From Candidatus Altarchaeum sp. CG2_30_32_3053 (GTDB taxonomy: Archaea > Altiarchaeota > Altiarchaeia > Altiarchaeales > Altiarchaeaceae), in NCBI GenBank assembly GCA_001873845.1, contig MNZY01000199.1, forward strand, positions 1 through 13,757: 13,757 nucleotides of DNA, in the 5' to 3' direction. The notes under the pieces are model-generated. The model was not told where the DNA came from and searched no databases. It was given only the letters and a program-made list of their open reading frames with translations. The position numbers and the translations under genes were made by a program. Shown one piece after another: positions 6,238 through 13,631 of the stretch (the first letter of the stretch is position 1; the number at the start of each line of letters is the position of its first letter).

Positions 6238-6409
6238 TATATCATTCAAGTATATCATTCAATCATATCATTGACCTTTTCTATTTCAAGTATATCATTC
6301 AAGTATATCATTCAATCATATCATTGACCTTTTCTATTTCAAGTATATCATTCAAGTATATCATTCAATCATATCATTCAATCATATCATTGACCTTTTC
6401 TATTTCAAG
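6238..6409. repeat. 53-bp tandem repeat duplicating the 3' end of the kinase gene
   Basis: Copies lie at 6238-6290 and 6291-6343 (identical, 53 bp) and at 6344-6409 (66 bp, with one extra 13-bp sub-unit tcatatcattcaa). Each copy contains sub-repeats of about 13 bp (tatatcattcaag, tatatcattcaa, tcatatcatt) and the segment ttgaccttttctatttcaag. The copy nearest the gene encodes the C-terminal ILEIEKVNDMIE of the kinase; the others lie past its stop codon. Confidence 0.95.
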
Positions 6410-7453
6410 TATATCATAATCCAAAACATTTCTTCCGAACTTCAGGAGTTTTATTTTTACCTCATCAATGTCCTTATAAAATAATGGATTTGCAACAACA
6501 ACCGACCTGAATGCGAAAAATACAGACATCACTTCAAAAATTTCGTAATCATTTGTCTGTTTAAGATATTCGTTTGTGAAAATTTTTGTCAGTTCTTTGA
6601 ACTCGTTGTCAAGTTTTCCATACTTTCTTATGCTGTAATGGATGTAATTCATAATAAAACAAGATATATCATCAGCTGCATCCCCGTATTCCCCTCTGCT
6701 TCTGTCTAATACAGTTAAATTTAACCTTCCTTTACCCTCTGCATTATCCTCTCCAAACCATATATTTCCGGGATGAAAATCGCCGTGAATAACCGCCAAT
6801 CTTTCAGATTTGTCCTTGAACTTTCCCCATCTTTCAACGGCTTTACATACTATGTCTGTTAAATTTATTCCTAAAAAATTTTCCTTTTCATATATGTCAA
6901 TCACCCCCATCAGACATTCTCCGTGCCCAATAGTATCTCTTATCTTCCTTCGGTATAAAGACCTCGCAACCTCTTTACTAAAATTTGCTTTTTTGTGTAT
7001 GCCTGCCAGAAATTTTGCCAAAAATTTTGCCTTTTCTCTGTCTTTATCATCAATTCCCTTTTGAAAAATTTTGTTTAAGTCCTCAAAATAACTTTCTCCT
7101 TTTGCCTCTTCCATCAATAAATAGAATTCGTGTGCATTCCCGAGTGAAATTAATGCGTCTTTACTTTCTCCGACAACATCTGTTGCTTTAACATGATTTG
7201 GCAGTTTGTTGTAACACGCGTTTGCAAGCAGCAGAACCTGTGCCCTGTCACACGCATAATCGTGTCCGAAATTTAGCCCTTCCAGCCCCTTCATTACGAG
7301 TCGTTTTTCTACCTTCCTTCCGTTTTCATCAGCAATAAATTTTATTAAATATCCTGTTCCGTGAACCCCTGAACCTAATTCCTTAACATCCAAAACATTC
7401 GCTGATTTAAATTTTTCTGAAAGATAGTTCTGAATTTTTTCTTTTGTCATCAT
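6374..7453 (-). CDS. Aminoglycoside phosphotransferase / choline kinase-fold protein
   Basis: A protein of 359 residues with the eukaryotic-like kinase signature of the APH family. A glycine-containing nucleotide loop GSGVHGTG lies at 27-34, the probable ATP-binding Lys in RLVMKGL at about 55, the catalytic loop IHGDFHPGNIWF at 222-233 (Asp225, Asn230), and the metal-binding Asp in VLDRSRGEYGDAADD at about 250. The substrate cannot be inferred; the family phosphorylates small hydroxylated molecules such as sugars, choline or aminoglycosides. Two ATG codons are adjacent (7451-7453 and 7448-7450), and either may be used. A TATA-like element (- strand gattataaat, 7488-7497) lies about 39 nt upstream. 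The last 12 or so codons lie in a tandemly duplicated 53-bp unit, so the native C-terminus may have been altered by repeat changes. It is divergent from polB. Confidence 0.85.
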   Translation of the reverse strand: MMTKEKIQNYLSEKFKSANVLDVKELGSGVHGTGYLIKFIADENGRKVEKRLVMKGLEGLNFGHDYACDRAQVLLLANACYNKLPNHVKATDVVGESKDALISLGNAHEFYLLMEEAKGESYFEDLNKIFQKGIDDKDREKAKFLAKFLAGIHKKANFSKEVARSLYRRKIRDTIGHGECLMGVIDIYEKENFLGINLTDIVCKAVERWGKFKDKSERLAVIHGDFHPGNIWFGEDNAEGKGRLNLTVLDRSRGEYGDAADDISCFIMNYIHYSIRKYGKLDNEFKELTKIFTNEYLKQTNDYEIFEVMSVFFAFRSVVVANPLFYKDIDEVKIKLLKFGRNVLDYDILEIEKVNDMIE

Positions 7454-7487
7454 TTTAAAAAATTTGTAATTTTTTGAAGTGGTAAGA

Positions 7488-7497
7488 TTTATAATCG
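7488..7497 (-). promoter_or_regulatory. TATA-like box of the kinase gene
   Basis: On the - strand, gattataaat is centred about 39 nt before the ATG at 7453. Transcription would start roughly 12 nt before the gene. Confidence 0.4.
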
Positions 7498-7527
7498 TAT
7501 CATTTTTACTATTTTTTTTCTTTTAAT

Positions 7528-7566
7528 TGTTAATTAAATTTGTTAATTAAATTTGTTAATTAAATT
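7528..7566. repeat. 13-bp tandem repeat, three exact copies, upstream of polB
   Basis: The unit tgttaattaaatt occurs exactly at 7528-7540, 7541-7553 and 7554-7566. Each contains the palindrome ttaattaa, a possible site for a dyad-binding protein. It lies in the divergent promoter region between the kinase and polB. Confidence 0.95.
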
Positions 7567-7583
7567 TTATTAATGAAATTTTA

Positions 7584-7623
7584 AATAAAGGTTATAATAA
7601 AGGTTATAATAAAGGTTATAAAT
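7584..7623 (+). promoter_or_regulatory. polB promoter made of three tandem TATA-bearing 12-bp repeats
   Basis: The unit aataaaggttat is repeated exactly at 7584-7595, 7596-7607 and 7608-7619, creating ttataa cores at 7592, 7604 and 7616. Their centres lie about 35, 23 and 11 nt before the ATG at 7630. Given normal archaeal spacing, the first would give a short leader, the second a leaderless transcript, and the third would start inside the gene. Which is used is not visible from sequence. Confidence 0.65.
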
Positions 7624-7629
7624 TTTTAC

Positions 7630-10600
7630 ATGAAAACTTTACTTGACATTGACTATATAATTGAAAATAACGCTCCTATAATACGGCTGTTTTACAAAAT
7701 TTCGGATGAGCAGGAAGGGACTGAGGGAATAAATGAAGGAAATTTTGATGGAAAAAATGGAAGGAAAGAAGTTGCATATATTTGGAACTTTACACCTTAT
7801 TTTTATGCTGTTCCAAAAGAGGATATTGAAAAACTTGAAGACGCTATAAAACAGCAAAATTTAGCAGCAATAACAAAAACCGAAAGGGTAAAAAAATTTT
7901 ACCAGAACTATGAAGTCATGATCATAAAAATTTATGTAAATTTACCTTCCGATATAAAAAATATAAGAGGAGTCATAAGAACATTGCCCGACTGTAAAGA
8001 AATTTATGAAGCAAATATCCCTTTTACCGAAAGATACATCATAGATAAAAATAAGACCTTTCTGGAAAGCGATAAAAATTTAATAATTGGTGCTTTTGAT
8101 ATAGAAACATATAATCCGAAGATTGCCTCACGGCCAAACACAGATCCAATTTTAGCAATAAGTTATGTTGAAGGCATTTTAGGAAATGGTCATGTCAAAA
8201 ACACTTATACTTATAAAAAGGTCTGGACATGGAAAAAATCAGGGCATGATTTTGTTGAAAGCTGTGAAAGTGAATCCGGCATGCTCAGGAAATTTGGACA
8301 GACAATAAGAGATAGAGACATTGATATTCTGGTTTCCTACAACGGGGACAACTATGATTTTAAGTATTTGCAGGAAAGGGCAAAAATTTTAAAATTTCTA
8401 AGCCCCATCAGTTTTGGAAAATTTGACGGCGTTGAAAAACAATTAAAGTTTGAAAAAAGCGGAATATCTGTGGCAGCGTTCATTGACGGGCTGCCGCATA
8501 TTGACCTGTTTCCAATTGCGAGGCAACTTTTTAGTTTGCCAAAATACGACTTAAATAATGTATATTATGAAATTTATGGTAAAAAAGGCAAGGAGGACTT
8601 AGATAAAGCAAAAATTTATGAAATCTGGAATGACGCAGGAAAAAACGAAACATGTAGGGAAAATTTAGATAAATTTTTTAAATATTCTTTAAAGGACTCT
8701 GAAATAGCACTTGAAATAGCACTTTCCCTGCTGCCTTTATATTTTGAATTATCCCACCTCACAGGACTACCTTTACAGAAAACAACCCGTATGGGAAGCG
8801 GGATGAGAGTAGAGCATTTACTGATGAAAAAGAGTTATGAAAAAAATTTACTGATTCCAAATAAACGGAACACCTCTTTAAATCCTGAAGAAGAAACTTA
8901 TGCAGGTGGTTTTGTTTTGGAACCGGAAAAGGGCCTGCATAACAATATTGTTGTTTTTGATTTTAGAAGTTTGTATCCAAGTATTATAATTTCCCTTAAT
9001 ATTGACCCGATGACAATAAATTGTCTGTGTTGTGAAAACGAGAATGATAACAAAATTTCCATCAATAATTCAACCTTCTGGTTCTGTAAAAAGAAGATTG
9101 GTTTTATTCCCGAAGTGCTGAGGTCATTGGTTGAGCGAAGGATTGAATTGAAAAATCTGATGAAAAATGAGGAAAAATTAGAAAAAAAGAAAATTTTAGA
9201 TGTTCAGCAGCAGGCCTTGAAAATTTTAGTGAACTCTGCTTACGGGTATATGGGATTTGCGCGTGCACGATGGTATTCAAAAGAATGCGCGGAATCAGTT
9301 ACTGCTTATGGAAGAAAATATATTCAGCAGGTTATGGATGAAGCGAGAAGGGTAAATTTTAAGGTTATTTACGGCGACAGTTTACCCTATGACAGATACA
9401 TTTTTATTAAATTTAATAATAAGGATATCATGCCTGTAAAGATAGGTGAACTTTATGATAAATATAAAGATAAAGAATATAAATGCATTAGTGGAATTTC
9501 TACTCTTGCGATGGATAAAAATAAAAAAGTCGTTTTTAAACCGGTAAAGAGGGTCATACGCCACGAGTATAATGGCAAATTACTAAAAATAATTACAAAA
9601 TATGGATCAACGATCGTAACCCCACAACATTCTGTATACTCCTTCAATGATAAAACCAAAGATATTTGTCTCGTTGATGCGAATAATCTCAAAAAAGGAG
9701 ACAAACTCATTTCATTAACAAATCCAAAAATAAATGTAAAATATAAGGAAGGATACATCTTTGATATTGTGGAAATAGATATGGGCGAATATTCAAAAGA
9801 ACTTGTTCTTTATTCTGATAATGTACATCTCTCATTTCATGTGTGGGTTGGCGGAAAAAATGCAAAAACCCGGAAAATTCCAAGATATTGGACACTTGAT
9901 AAGAATCTCGCTTGGCTTTTGGGTTTTTATTGTGCCAATGGTTCTGTATCTGATGTTTTAACCAAATCAGGGAGAAAATGTATTTTGTCTTTTGGGGGAC
10001 AAAATAAAGAGCTTATCAAAAAAGTAAAATCAATATTAGATACGAAAACCGGAACTTCTACAAAAATTATTAAGGATTATGATAAAAGGATTAATAAAAA
10101 AATGTTTTATTGCCGGATTTCAAGTATGCCTGTAATAGCCCTATTTCAGTATGGATTTAATGCGGGAAATGTCAACGAATCCAAAAAGGTTCCTTGGTTT
10201 ATATTCACTGCTGAAGAAACATTAAGAAAATCTTTTATAAAGGGGTACCTTAACGGGGATGGAAATTTAAAAAAAGACAAAAGATATGTCACTCCTTTTA
10301 TAGAGTTCTCAGCAAAAAGTAAAGAACTGGCAGCGGGCCTGGACTTCCTTTTTAAGACATTAAAACACGGTAAAAATATTCGTCTGCAGTCAGCAAAGGA
10401 TTCAAAAGGTAATTTTTGCCTGGCAGAAATAACCTCAATAGAAGAAATGCCAAATGAAAAATATGTTTATGATTTAGAGGTTGAAGGGACTCATAATTTT
10501 GTTGATGCCGAGGGGATGATTCTTGTTCATAACACGGACAGTATATTTCTAACAAAAGCAAATAAAGGTAAGGATGAACTTTTAACCGATGCAAATAAAT

Positions 10601-11208
10601 TTTTAAAATTTATAAACAACTCTCTGCCCGGAATGATGGAACTTGACCTTCAGGGTTTCTATCACACTGGAATATTTATAACAAAGAAGAGGTATGCCCT
10701 AATGGAAGAAGATGGCAGACTAATTGTTAAGGGATTAGAAACAAAGAGAAGAGACTGGTCAAATATTGCAAAAGGTGCACAAAAAGAGGTCTTGATGCTT
10801 ATTTTAAAGGAAAAAAATATTAAAAAAGCTGTTGACTTTGTCAGGAAAAAAATAAAGGATATAAAGGAAGGCAATGTCGGGAAAGAAGATCTGGCAATAT
10901 ACACAAAATTAACGAGAAGTGTTGATTCATATATTCAAAAGAAAGAGCCGCATGTTACTGCTGTTAAAAGGGCAATGAATAAAGGAATAAATTTTGAAGA
11001 AGGGGACATTATCGCTTATATTGTAACAAAGAACGGAAAGGAAATAAACGAAAAAACAATGATAGCAGAACTCGTTGAAGAAGGAAATTATGATGCAAAC
11101 TATTATATTGACAATCAGATTTTGCCAGCGGTTATGAGAATTATGGAGGCATTGGATTATAGTAAAGACGAATTAAAAGGAATGGAAAAACAGATGAAGT
11201 TATTCTGA
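7630..11208 (+). CDS. polB: Family B DNA polymerase with an in-frame intein
   Basis: The replicative-type archaeal DNA polymerase I (3'-5' exonuclease plus polymerase), 1192 codons before splicing and 807 after removal of residues 584-968. Exo I is FDIET (156-160), Exo II SYNGDNYDF (236-244), Exo III YSLKDSE (352-358). Motif A is DFRSLYPSI (444-452), with a cysteine pair and a later Cys (465-486) as in other archaeal enzymes. Motif B is KILVNSAYGY (531-540). Motif C YGDTDS is split by the intein after YGD (581-583) and resumes as TDS (969-971). KKRY (1019-1022) and TKRRDW (1038-1043) follow. The C-terminus ends QMKLF, which may be a truncated PCNA-binding motif (QxxLF), though this is uncertain. 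All catalytic acids are present, so the spliced enzyme should be active. Promoter repeats lie upstream; the prenyl synthase gene converges 43 bp downstream. Confidence 0.97.
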   Translation: MKTLLDIDYIIENNAPIIRLFYKISDEQEGTEGINEGNFDGKNGRKEVAYIWNFTPYFYAVPKEDIEKLEDAIKQQNLAAITKTERVKKFYQNYEVMIIKIYVNLPSDIKNIRGVIRTLPDCKEIYEANIPFTERYIIDKNKTFLESDKNLIIGAFDIETYNPKIASRPNTDPILAISYVEGILGNGHVKNTYTYKKVWTWKKSGHDFVESCESESGMLRKFGQTIRDRDIDILVSYNGDNYDFKYLQERAKILKFLSPISFGKFDGVEKQLKFEKSGISVAAFIDGLPHIDLFPIARQLFSLPKYDLNNVYYEIYGKKGKEDLDKAKIYEIWNDAGKNETCRENLDKFFKYSLKDSEIALEIALSLLPLYFELSHLTGLPLQKTTRMGSGMRVEHLLMKKSYEKNLLIPNKRNTSLNPEEETYAGGFVLEPEKGLHNNIVVFDFRSLYPSIIISLNIDPMTINCLCCENENDNKISINNSTFWFCKKKIGFIPEVLRSLVERRIELKNLMKNEEKLEKKKILDVQQQALKILVNSAYGYMGFARARWYSKECAESVTAYGRKYIQQVMDEARRVNFKVIYGDSLPYDRYIFIKFNNKDIMPVKIGELYDKYKDKEYKCISGISTLAMDKNKKVVFKPVKRVIRHEYNGKLLKIITKYGSTIVTPQHSVYSFNDKTKDICLVDANNLKKGDKLISLTNPKINVKYKEGYIFDIVEIDMGEYSKELVLYSDNVHLSFHVWVGGKNAKTRKIPRYWTLDKNLAWLLGFYCANGSVSDVLTKSGRKCILSFGGQNKELIKKVKSILDTKTGTSTKIIKDYDKRINKKMFYCRISSMPVIALFQYGFNAGNVNESKKVPWFIFTAEETLRKSFIKGYLNGDGNLKKDKRYVTPFIEFSAKSKELAAGLDFLFKTLKHGKNIRLQSAKDSKGNFCLAEITSIEEMPNEKYVYDLEVEGTHNFVDAEGMILVHNTDSIFLTKANKGKDELLTDANKFLKFINNSLPGMMELDLQGFYHTGIFITKKRYALMEEDGRLIVKGLETKRRDWSNIAKGAQKEVLMLILKEKNIKKAVDFVRKKIKDIKEGNVGKEDLAIYTKLTRSVDSYIQKKEPHVTAVKRAMNKGINFEEGDIIAYIVTKNGKEINEKTMIAELVEEGNYDANYYIDNQILPAVMRIMEALDYSKDELKGMEKQMKLF
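9379..10533 (+). mobile_element. Intein with LAGLIDADG endonuclease domain in polB motif C (pol-c site)
   Basis: A 385-residue intein (polB residues 584-968) begins with Ser584 directly after YGD and ends in VHN (966-968), followed by Thr969, the usual +1 nucleophile at this site. Splicing block B is TPQHSVY (664-670), and block F is YDLEVEGTHNFV (947-958). The central part carries two LAGLIDADG-type helices: LAWLLGFYCANGS (760-772) and FIKGYLNGDGN (869-879). In the first, Asn770 stands where the metal-binding Asp or Glu is expected; the second retains Asp877. The splicing residues look intact, so protein splicing is expected, while homing cleavage may be lost or reduced. Insertion inside the polymerase catalytic motif makes precise loss difficult. 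Confidence 0.95.
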
Positions 11209-11251
11209 AGGTTATATAAACGGTTGAACGATAGAGTGCCAAATAAATCTT
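11209..11251. other. Short convergent intergenic region between polB and the prenyl synthase gene
   Basis: Only 43 bp separate the two stop codons. There is a short T-rich stretch (atcttttatacctttct) for the + strand, but no clear hairpin for either transcript. Confidence 0.5.
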
Positions 11252-12265
11252 TTATACCTTTCTCGTGATTATAAAATCAATTAAATTTATCATTGCATCT
11301 TTGCTTTCGTTATTGATATCAGCAGTTGCTCCCACAAAAATTTCCCTTGCTTTGTTTGCAAATTCATTCGCCTTTTCCCTTGCATAATCAATGGACTTGT
11401 ATTTGTTCATTAAATTTAAAACATATTTCACATCATCATTCGTCTTATCTGTTCTTTTCTTATAGTATATTTCTATCACCTTCTTTTTCTCATCCGCAGT
11501 GCAGTTTCTTATAACATTGGCAAACATTAAAGTTAATTTTCCTTCCTGTATGTCGCCTGCAATCTCTTTTCCGTAAATTTTTTCATCCCCGGTTAAATTT
11601 AAAACATCATCCTGTATCTGAAATGCCTTGCCGATTGCATCACCGAATGGCTGAATAAATTTTAGTTGTTCTACATCAACCCCTGCAATTCTTGCGCCCA
11701 AAATCATAGGAGTTATAATTGAATAAAGGCATGTTTTTCCTTCAACAATCTTATAAAAGTCATCATCGGAAAAGTCCTCCTTGACATTCTCGGTCCAGTA
11801 AATTTCCAGATACTGTCCAGCAGCAGTCCTTTCAAGTGAGTTGTACATAATATCTATTATTTCAAAAGTCATATCGTCGCCTAAAATTTCCCTGTTTTTC
11901 CTGAGCACATTCATCATTATTAAGTATAATGCATCACCGACATTAACAGCAATCGGGATTCCGTAAATTTTATGCATGGCTGGTTTACCCCTCCGTATAT
12001 CAGAGTCATCTTCAATGTCATCGTGAATTAAAATCCATTCTTCGCTCAACTGCATTGCAACAGCGGTATTCAGTGCTTTGTCTGTATTCCCCCCAAACAT
12101 TTCATTAGTAGCTAAAACCAGAAACGGACGCAGATATTTTCCTTTTCGTAGTGGATACTCTCTTAAAAGGTCATAATGCCTGGCGGATTCCTGTTGCGGA
12201 ATCTCCTTTATTAGCCGGTCAAATACCTTTTCTTTATATTTTTCCAAAATTTTCAGAAAATCCAT
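11252..12265 (-). CDS. Long-chain prenyl diphosphate synthase (probable geranylgeranyl diphosphate synthase)
   Basis: A trans-prenyltransferase of 337 residues, normal for the family. It condenses isopentenyl diphosphate with allylic diphosphates to make the chains of archaeal ether lipids. Visible motifs are GKYLRP (42-47), the first Asp-rich motif HDDIEDD (81-87) followed by RRGKP (91-95), GQYLEI (150-155), and the second Asp-rich motif QIQDDVLNLTGD (216-227) with GKEIAGDIQEGKLTL (232-246). Product length cannot be read confidently; geranylgeranyl or farnesyl diphosphate is likely from the archaeal setting. The gene starts 15 bp after the GAPDH stop with no promoter of its own, so the two are very probably cotranscribed. 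The ATG gives MDFLKILEKYKEKV, a typical start. There is no clear Shine-Dalgarno sequence in the gap. Confidence 0.92.
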   Translation of the reverse strand: MDFLKILEKYKEKVFDRLIKEIPQQESARHYDLLREYPLRKGKYLRPFLVLATNEMFGGNTDKALNTAVAMQLSEEWILIHDDIEDDSDIRRGKPAMHKIYGIPIAVNVGDALYLIMMNVLRKNREILGDDMTFEIIDIMYNSLERTAAGQYLEIYWTENVKEDFSDDDFYKIVEGKTCLYSIITPMILGARIAGVDVEQLKFIQPFGDAIGKAFQIQDDVLNLTGDEKIYGKEIAGDIQEGKLTLMFANVIRNCTADEKKKVIEIYYKKRTDKTNDDVKYVLNLMNKYKSIDYAREKANEFANKAREIFVGATADINNESKDAMINLIDFIITRKV

Positions 12266-12280
12266 AATCAGATTTTAATT

Positions 12281-13291
12281 TTATTTCTTATTGCTGATAA
12301 ATTTTGCCAAATCAATCATACGGTTTGAATATCCCCATTCATTATCATACCACGCCAAAACCTTAACTAAATTTCCGTTAACATTTGTCAGTGCGAGGTC
12401 AACTATTGCTGAATACGGATTTCCTATATAATCAACTGAAACTAGCGGTTCGCTGGATGCAGCCAATATTCCTTTAAGTTCATTTTTTGATGCATTAATA
12501 AATTTCTCATTAACCTCTTTTGTATTTGTCTCCTTTTCAGTAACAACTACCAAATCCACGATTGACACATCAGGTGTAGGAACTCTTAAAGCAAATCCAT
12601 CCATCTTTCCGGACAATTCAGGAATTACCGAACCAATTGCTTTAGCTGCTCCGGTTGTTGTTGGAATCATTGAAAGCCCTGCTGCTCTTGCCCTTCTTAA
12701 GTCCTTATGAACAGTGTCTAATATAATCTGGTCATTCGTATATGCATGAATAGTTGTCATAAAGCCCTTTTTTATTCCGAAATTTTCTAGCAAAATTTTT
12801 GCCACAGGAGCAAGACAGTTTGTTGTACAGGATGCATTTGAAAGGATATCATGCTTTTCTGGATTGTACATATCCTCATTAACTCCCATAACAATCGTAG
12901 CATCTGCATTTGGAGACGGTGCTGAAACAATAACTTTTTTTGTATGAGCCAAATGCTTTGCTGCATCCTCTCTTTTCGTAAATCTTCCTGTTGATTCTAT
13001 TACTACATCAACATCATACTTATCCCAGTTTATACTCGCAGGATCCTTCTCTGCAAATACATTCAGCCGTTGCCCGTCTATTATTAAGGAATTTTTATCA
13101 ACACTTACTTCACCTTTAAATTTTCCGTGCACAGAATCATATTTAAGCAGATGCGCAAGTGTTTTTGCATCAGTTAAATCATTTGCGGCCACAAATTCAA
13201 CATCATTTTTATTTTCTTCACCCATTCCTGCCCTGAAAATCATCCTTCCAATCCTTCCGAATCCGTTTATACCTATTTTTATCTTTGCCAT
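12281..13291 (-). CDS. gap: Class I (bacterial-type) glyceraldehyde-3-phosphate dehydrogenase
   Basis: A protein of 336 residues matching the bacterial/eukaryotic class I GAPDH, which oxidises glyceraldehyde 3-phosphate with NAD(P) and phosphate. The Rossmann start is INGFGRIGR (8-16). AANDLTD (35-41) has Asp38 after Asn, the usual mark of NAD preference. The catalytic motif is SNASCTTNCLAP (151-162) with Cys155, and the partner His is in TTIHAYTNDQ (179-188), His182. The phosphate site lies in IPTTTGAAKA (209-218), and the C-terminal WYDNEWGYSNRM is conserved. Most archaea use the unrelated-looking class II enzyme, so this gene suggests transfer or a lineage with class I GAPDH. It is first in a two-gene unit with the prenyl synthase. 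TATA-like sequences lie at about 13302-13310 and 13320-13328 (- strand). Confidence 0.96.
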   Translation of the reverse strand: MAKIKIGINGFGRIGRMIFRAGMGEENKNDVEFVAANDLTDAKTLAHLLKYDSVHGKFKGEVSVDKNSLIIDGQRLNVFAEKDPASINWDKYDVDVVIESTGRFTKREDAAKHLAHTKKVIVSAPSPNADATIVMGVNEDMYNPEKHDILSNASCTTNCLAPVAKILLENFGIKKGFMTTIHAYTNDQIILDTVHKDLRRARAAGLSMIPTTTGAAKAIGSVIPELSGKMDGFALRVPTPDVSIVDLVVVTEKETNTKEVNEKFINASKNELKGILAASSEPLVSVDYIGNPYSAIVDLALTNVNGNLVKVLAWYDNEWGYSNRMIDLAKFISNKK

Positions 13292-13301
13292 TTTAATTTT
13301 T

Positions 13302-13328
13302 GTTATAAAATAGAACTTATGAATTATG
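13302..13328 (-). promoter_or_regulatory. Probable GAPDH promoter area
   Basis: On the - strand, ttttataac (13302-13310) is a good TATA core but is centred only about 15 nt from the ATG; ttcataattc (13319-13328) is weaker but about 33 nt away, the expected distance. The true box is not settled. Confidence 0.35.
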
Positions 13329-13349
13329 AAAGAAAATAAAAAAATAAAA

Positions 13350-13494
13350 GTAACTACTCAGAGGGCGTTAAAAATTTACAAATGAAAATTTTATTAATCT
13401 TAAAGTTCCACCTATAATCACTTCGTTTGTGTATTTTTCCATTTCATTCGCAAATTGCGAAAATTTTAAATTTCACGCAGGGCTGAATAATTAC
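13350..13494. mobile_element. 145-bp MITE-like element with terminal inverted repeats
   Basis: The left end gtaactactcagaggg (13350-13365) and the right end gggctgaataattac (13480-13494) are inverted copies, with 10 of the outer 12 bases pairing. Both sides are flanked by A-rich aaataaaa-like DNA, which could be a target duplication but is too simple to prove it. Inside are cacttcgtttgtgtattttt (13419-13438), related to modules at 4235 and 13582, and the palindrome ttcgcaaattgcgaa (13447-13461). It has no coding capacity. Confidence 0.5.
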
Positions 13495-13505
13495 AAATAA
13501 AAAAA

Positions 13506-13521
13506 GTAAATATTCAGAGGG
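13506..13521 (+). repeat. GTAAATATTCAG-type element end
   Basis: gtaaatattcagaggg shares its first 12 bases (10-11 matches) and its aggg extension with 13350-13365, and forms an inverted pair with 13480-13494 across an 11-bp A-rich spacer. It could be the left end of a second element that includes the hairpin array on its right. Confidence 0.5.
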
Positions 13522-13553
13522 TATTTTAAAATCTCCGAGCAACTGCGAGGTGA

Positions 13554-13628
13554 TTTTCAAATTCGCAGAGAATTTGAAAAGACACGAACGAAGTGAGCGT
13601 ATTTTCAAAACGCAAAGTTTTGAAAATA
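13554..13628. repeat. Two strong stem-loops flanking an acacgaacgaagtgagcgt module
   Basis: An 11-bp perfect stem (13554-13564 with 13570-13580, loop gcaga) and a 12-bp perfect stem (13600-13611 with 13617-13628, loop gcaaa) flank acacgaacgaagtgagcgt (13582-13600). The reverse complement of that module differs at 2 of 19 positions from 4235-4253. Confidence 0.85.
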
Positions 13629-13631
13629 TAC

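Noticed and set aside
9379..10533. polB interrupted by a foreign gene or by a frameshift
   Set aside because: The insert is in frame, begins with Ser and ends HN before Thr, and has splicing blocks; it is an intein and the polymerase is not broken.
4171..13521. A 9-kb composite transposon bounded by the two GTAAYTAYTCAG and hairpin regions
   Set aside because: The ends at 13350 and 13506 point the same way as that at 4171, only 13480 is inverted and it pairs better with 13350; the DNA between carries core genes such as polB and GAPDH.
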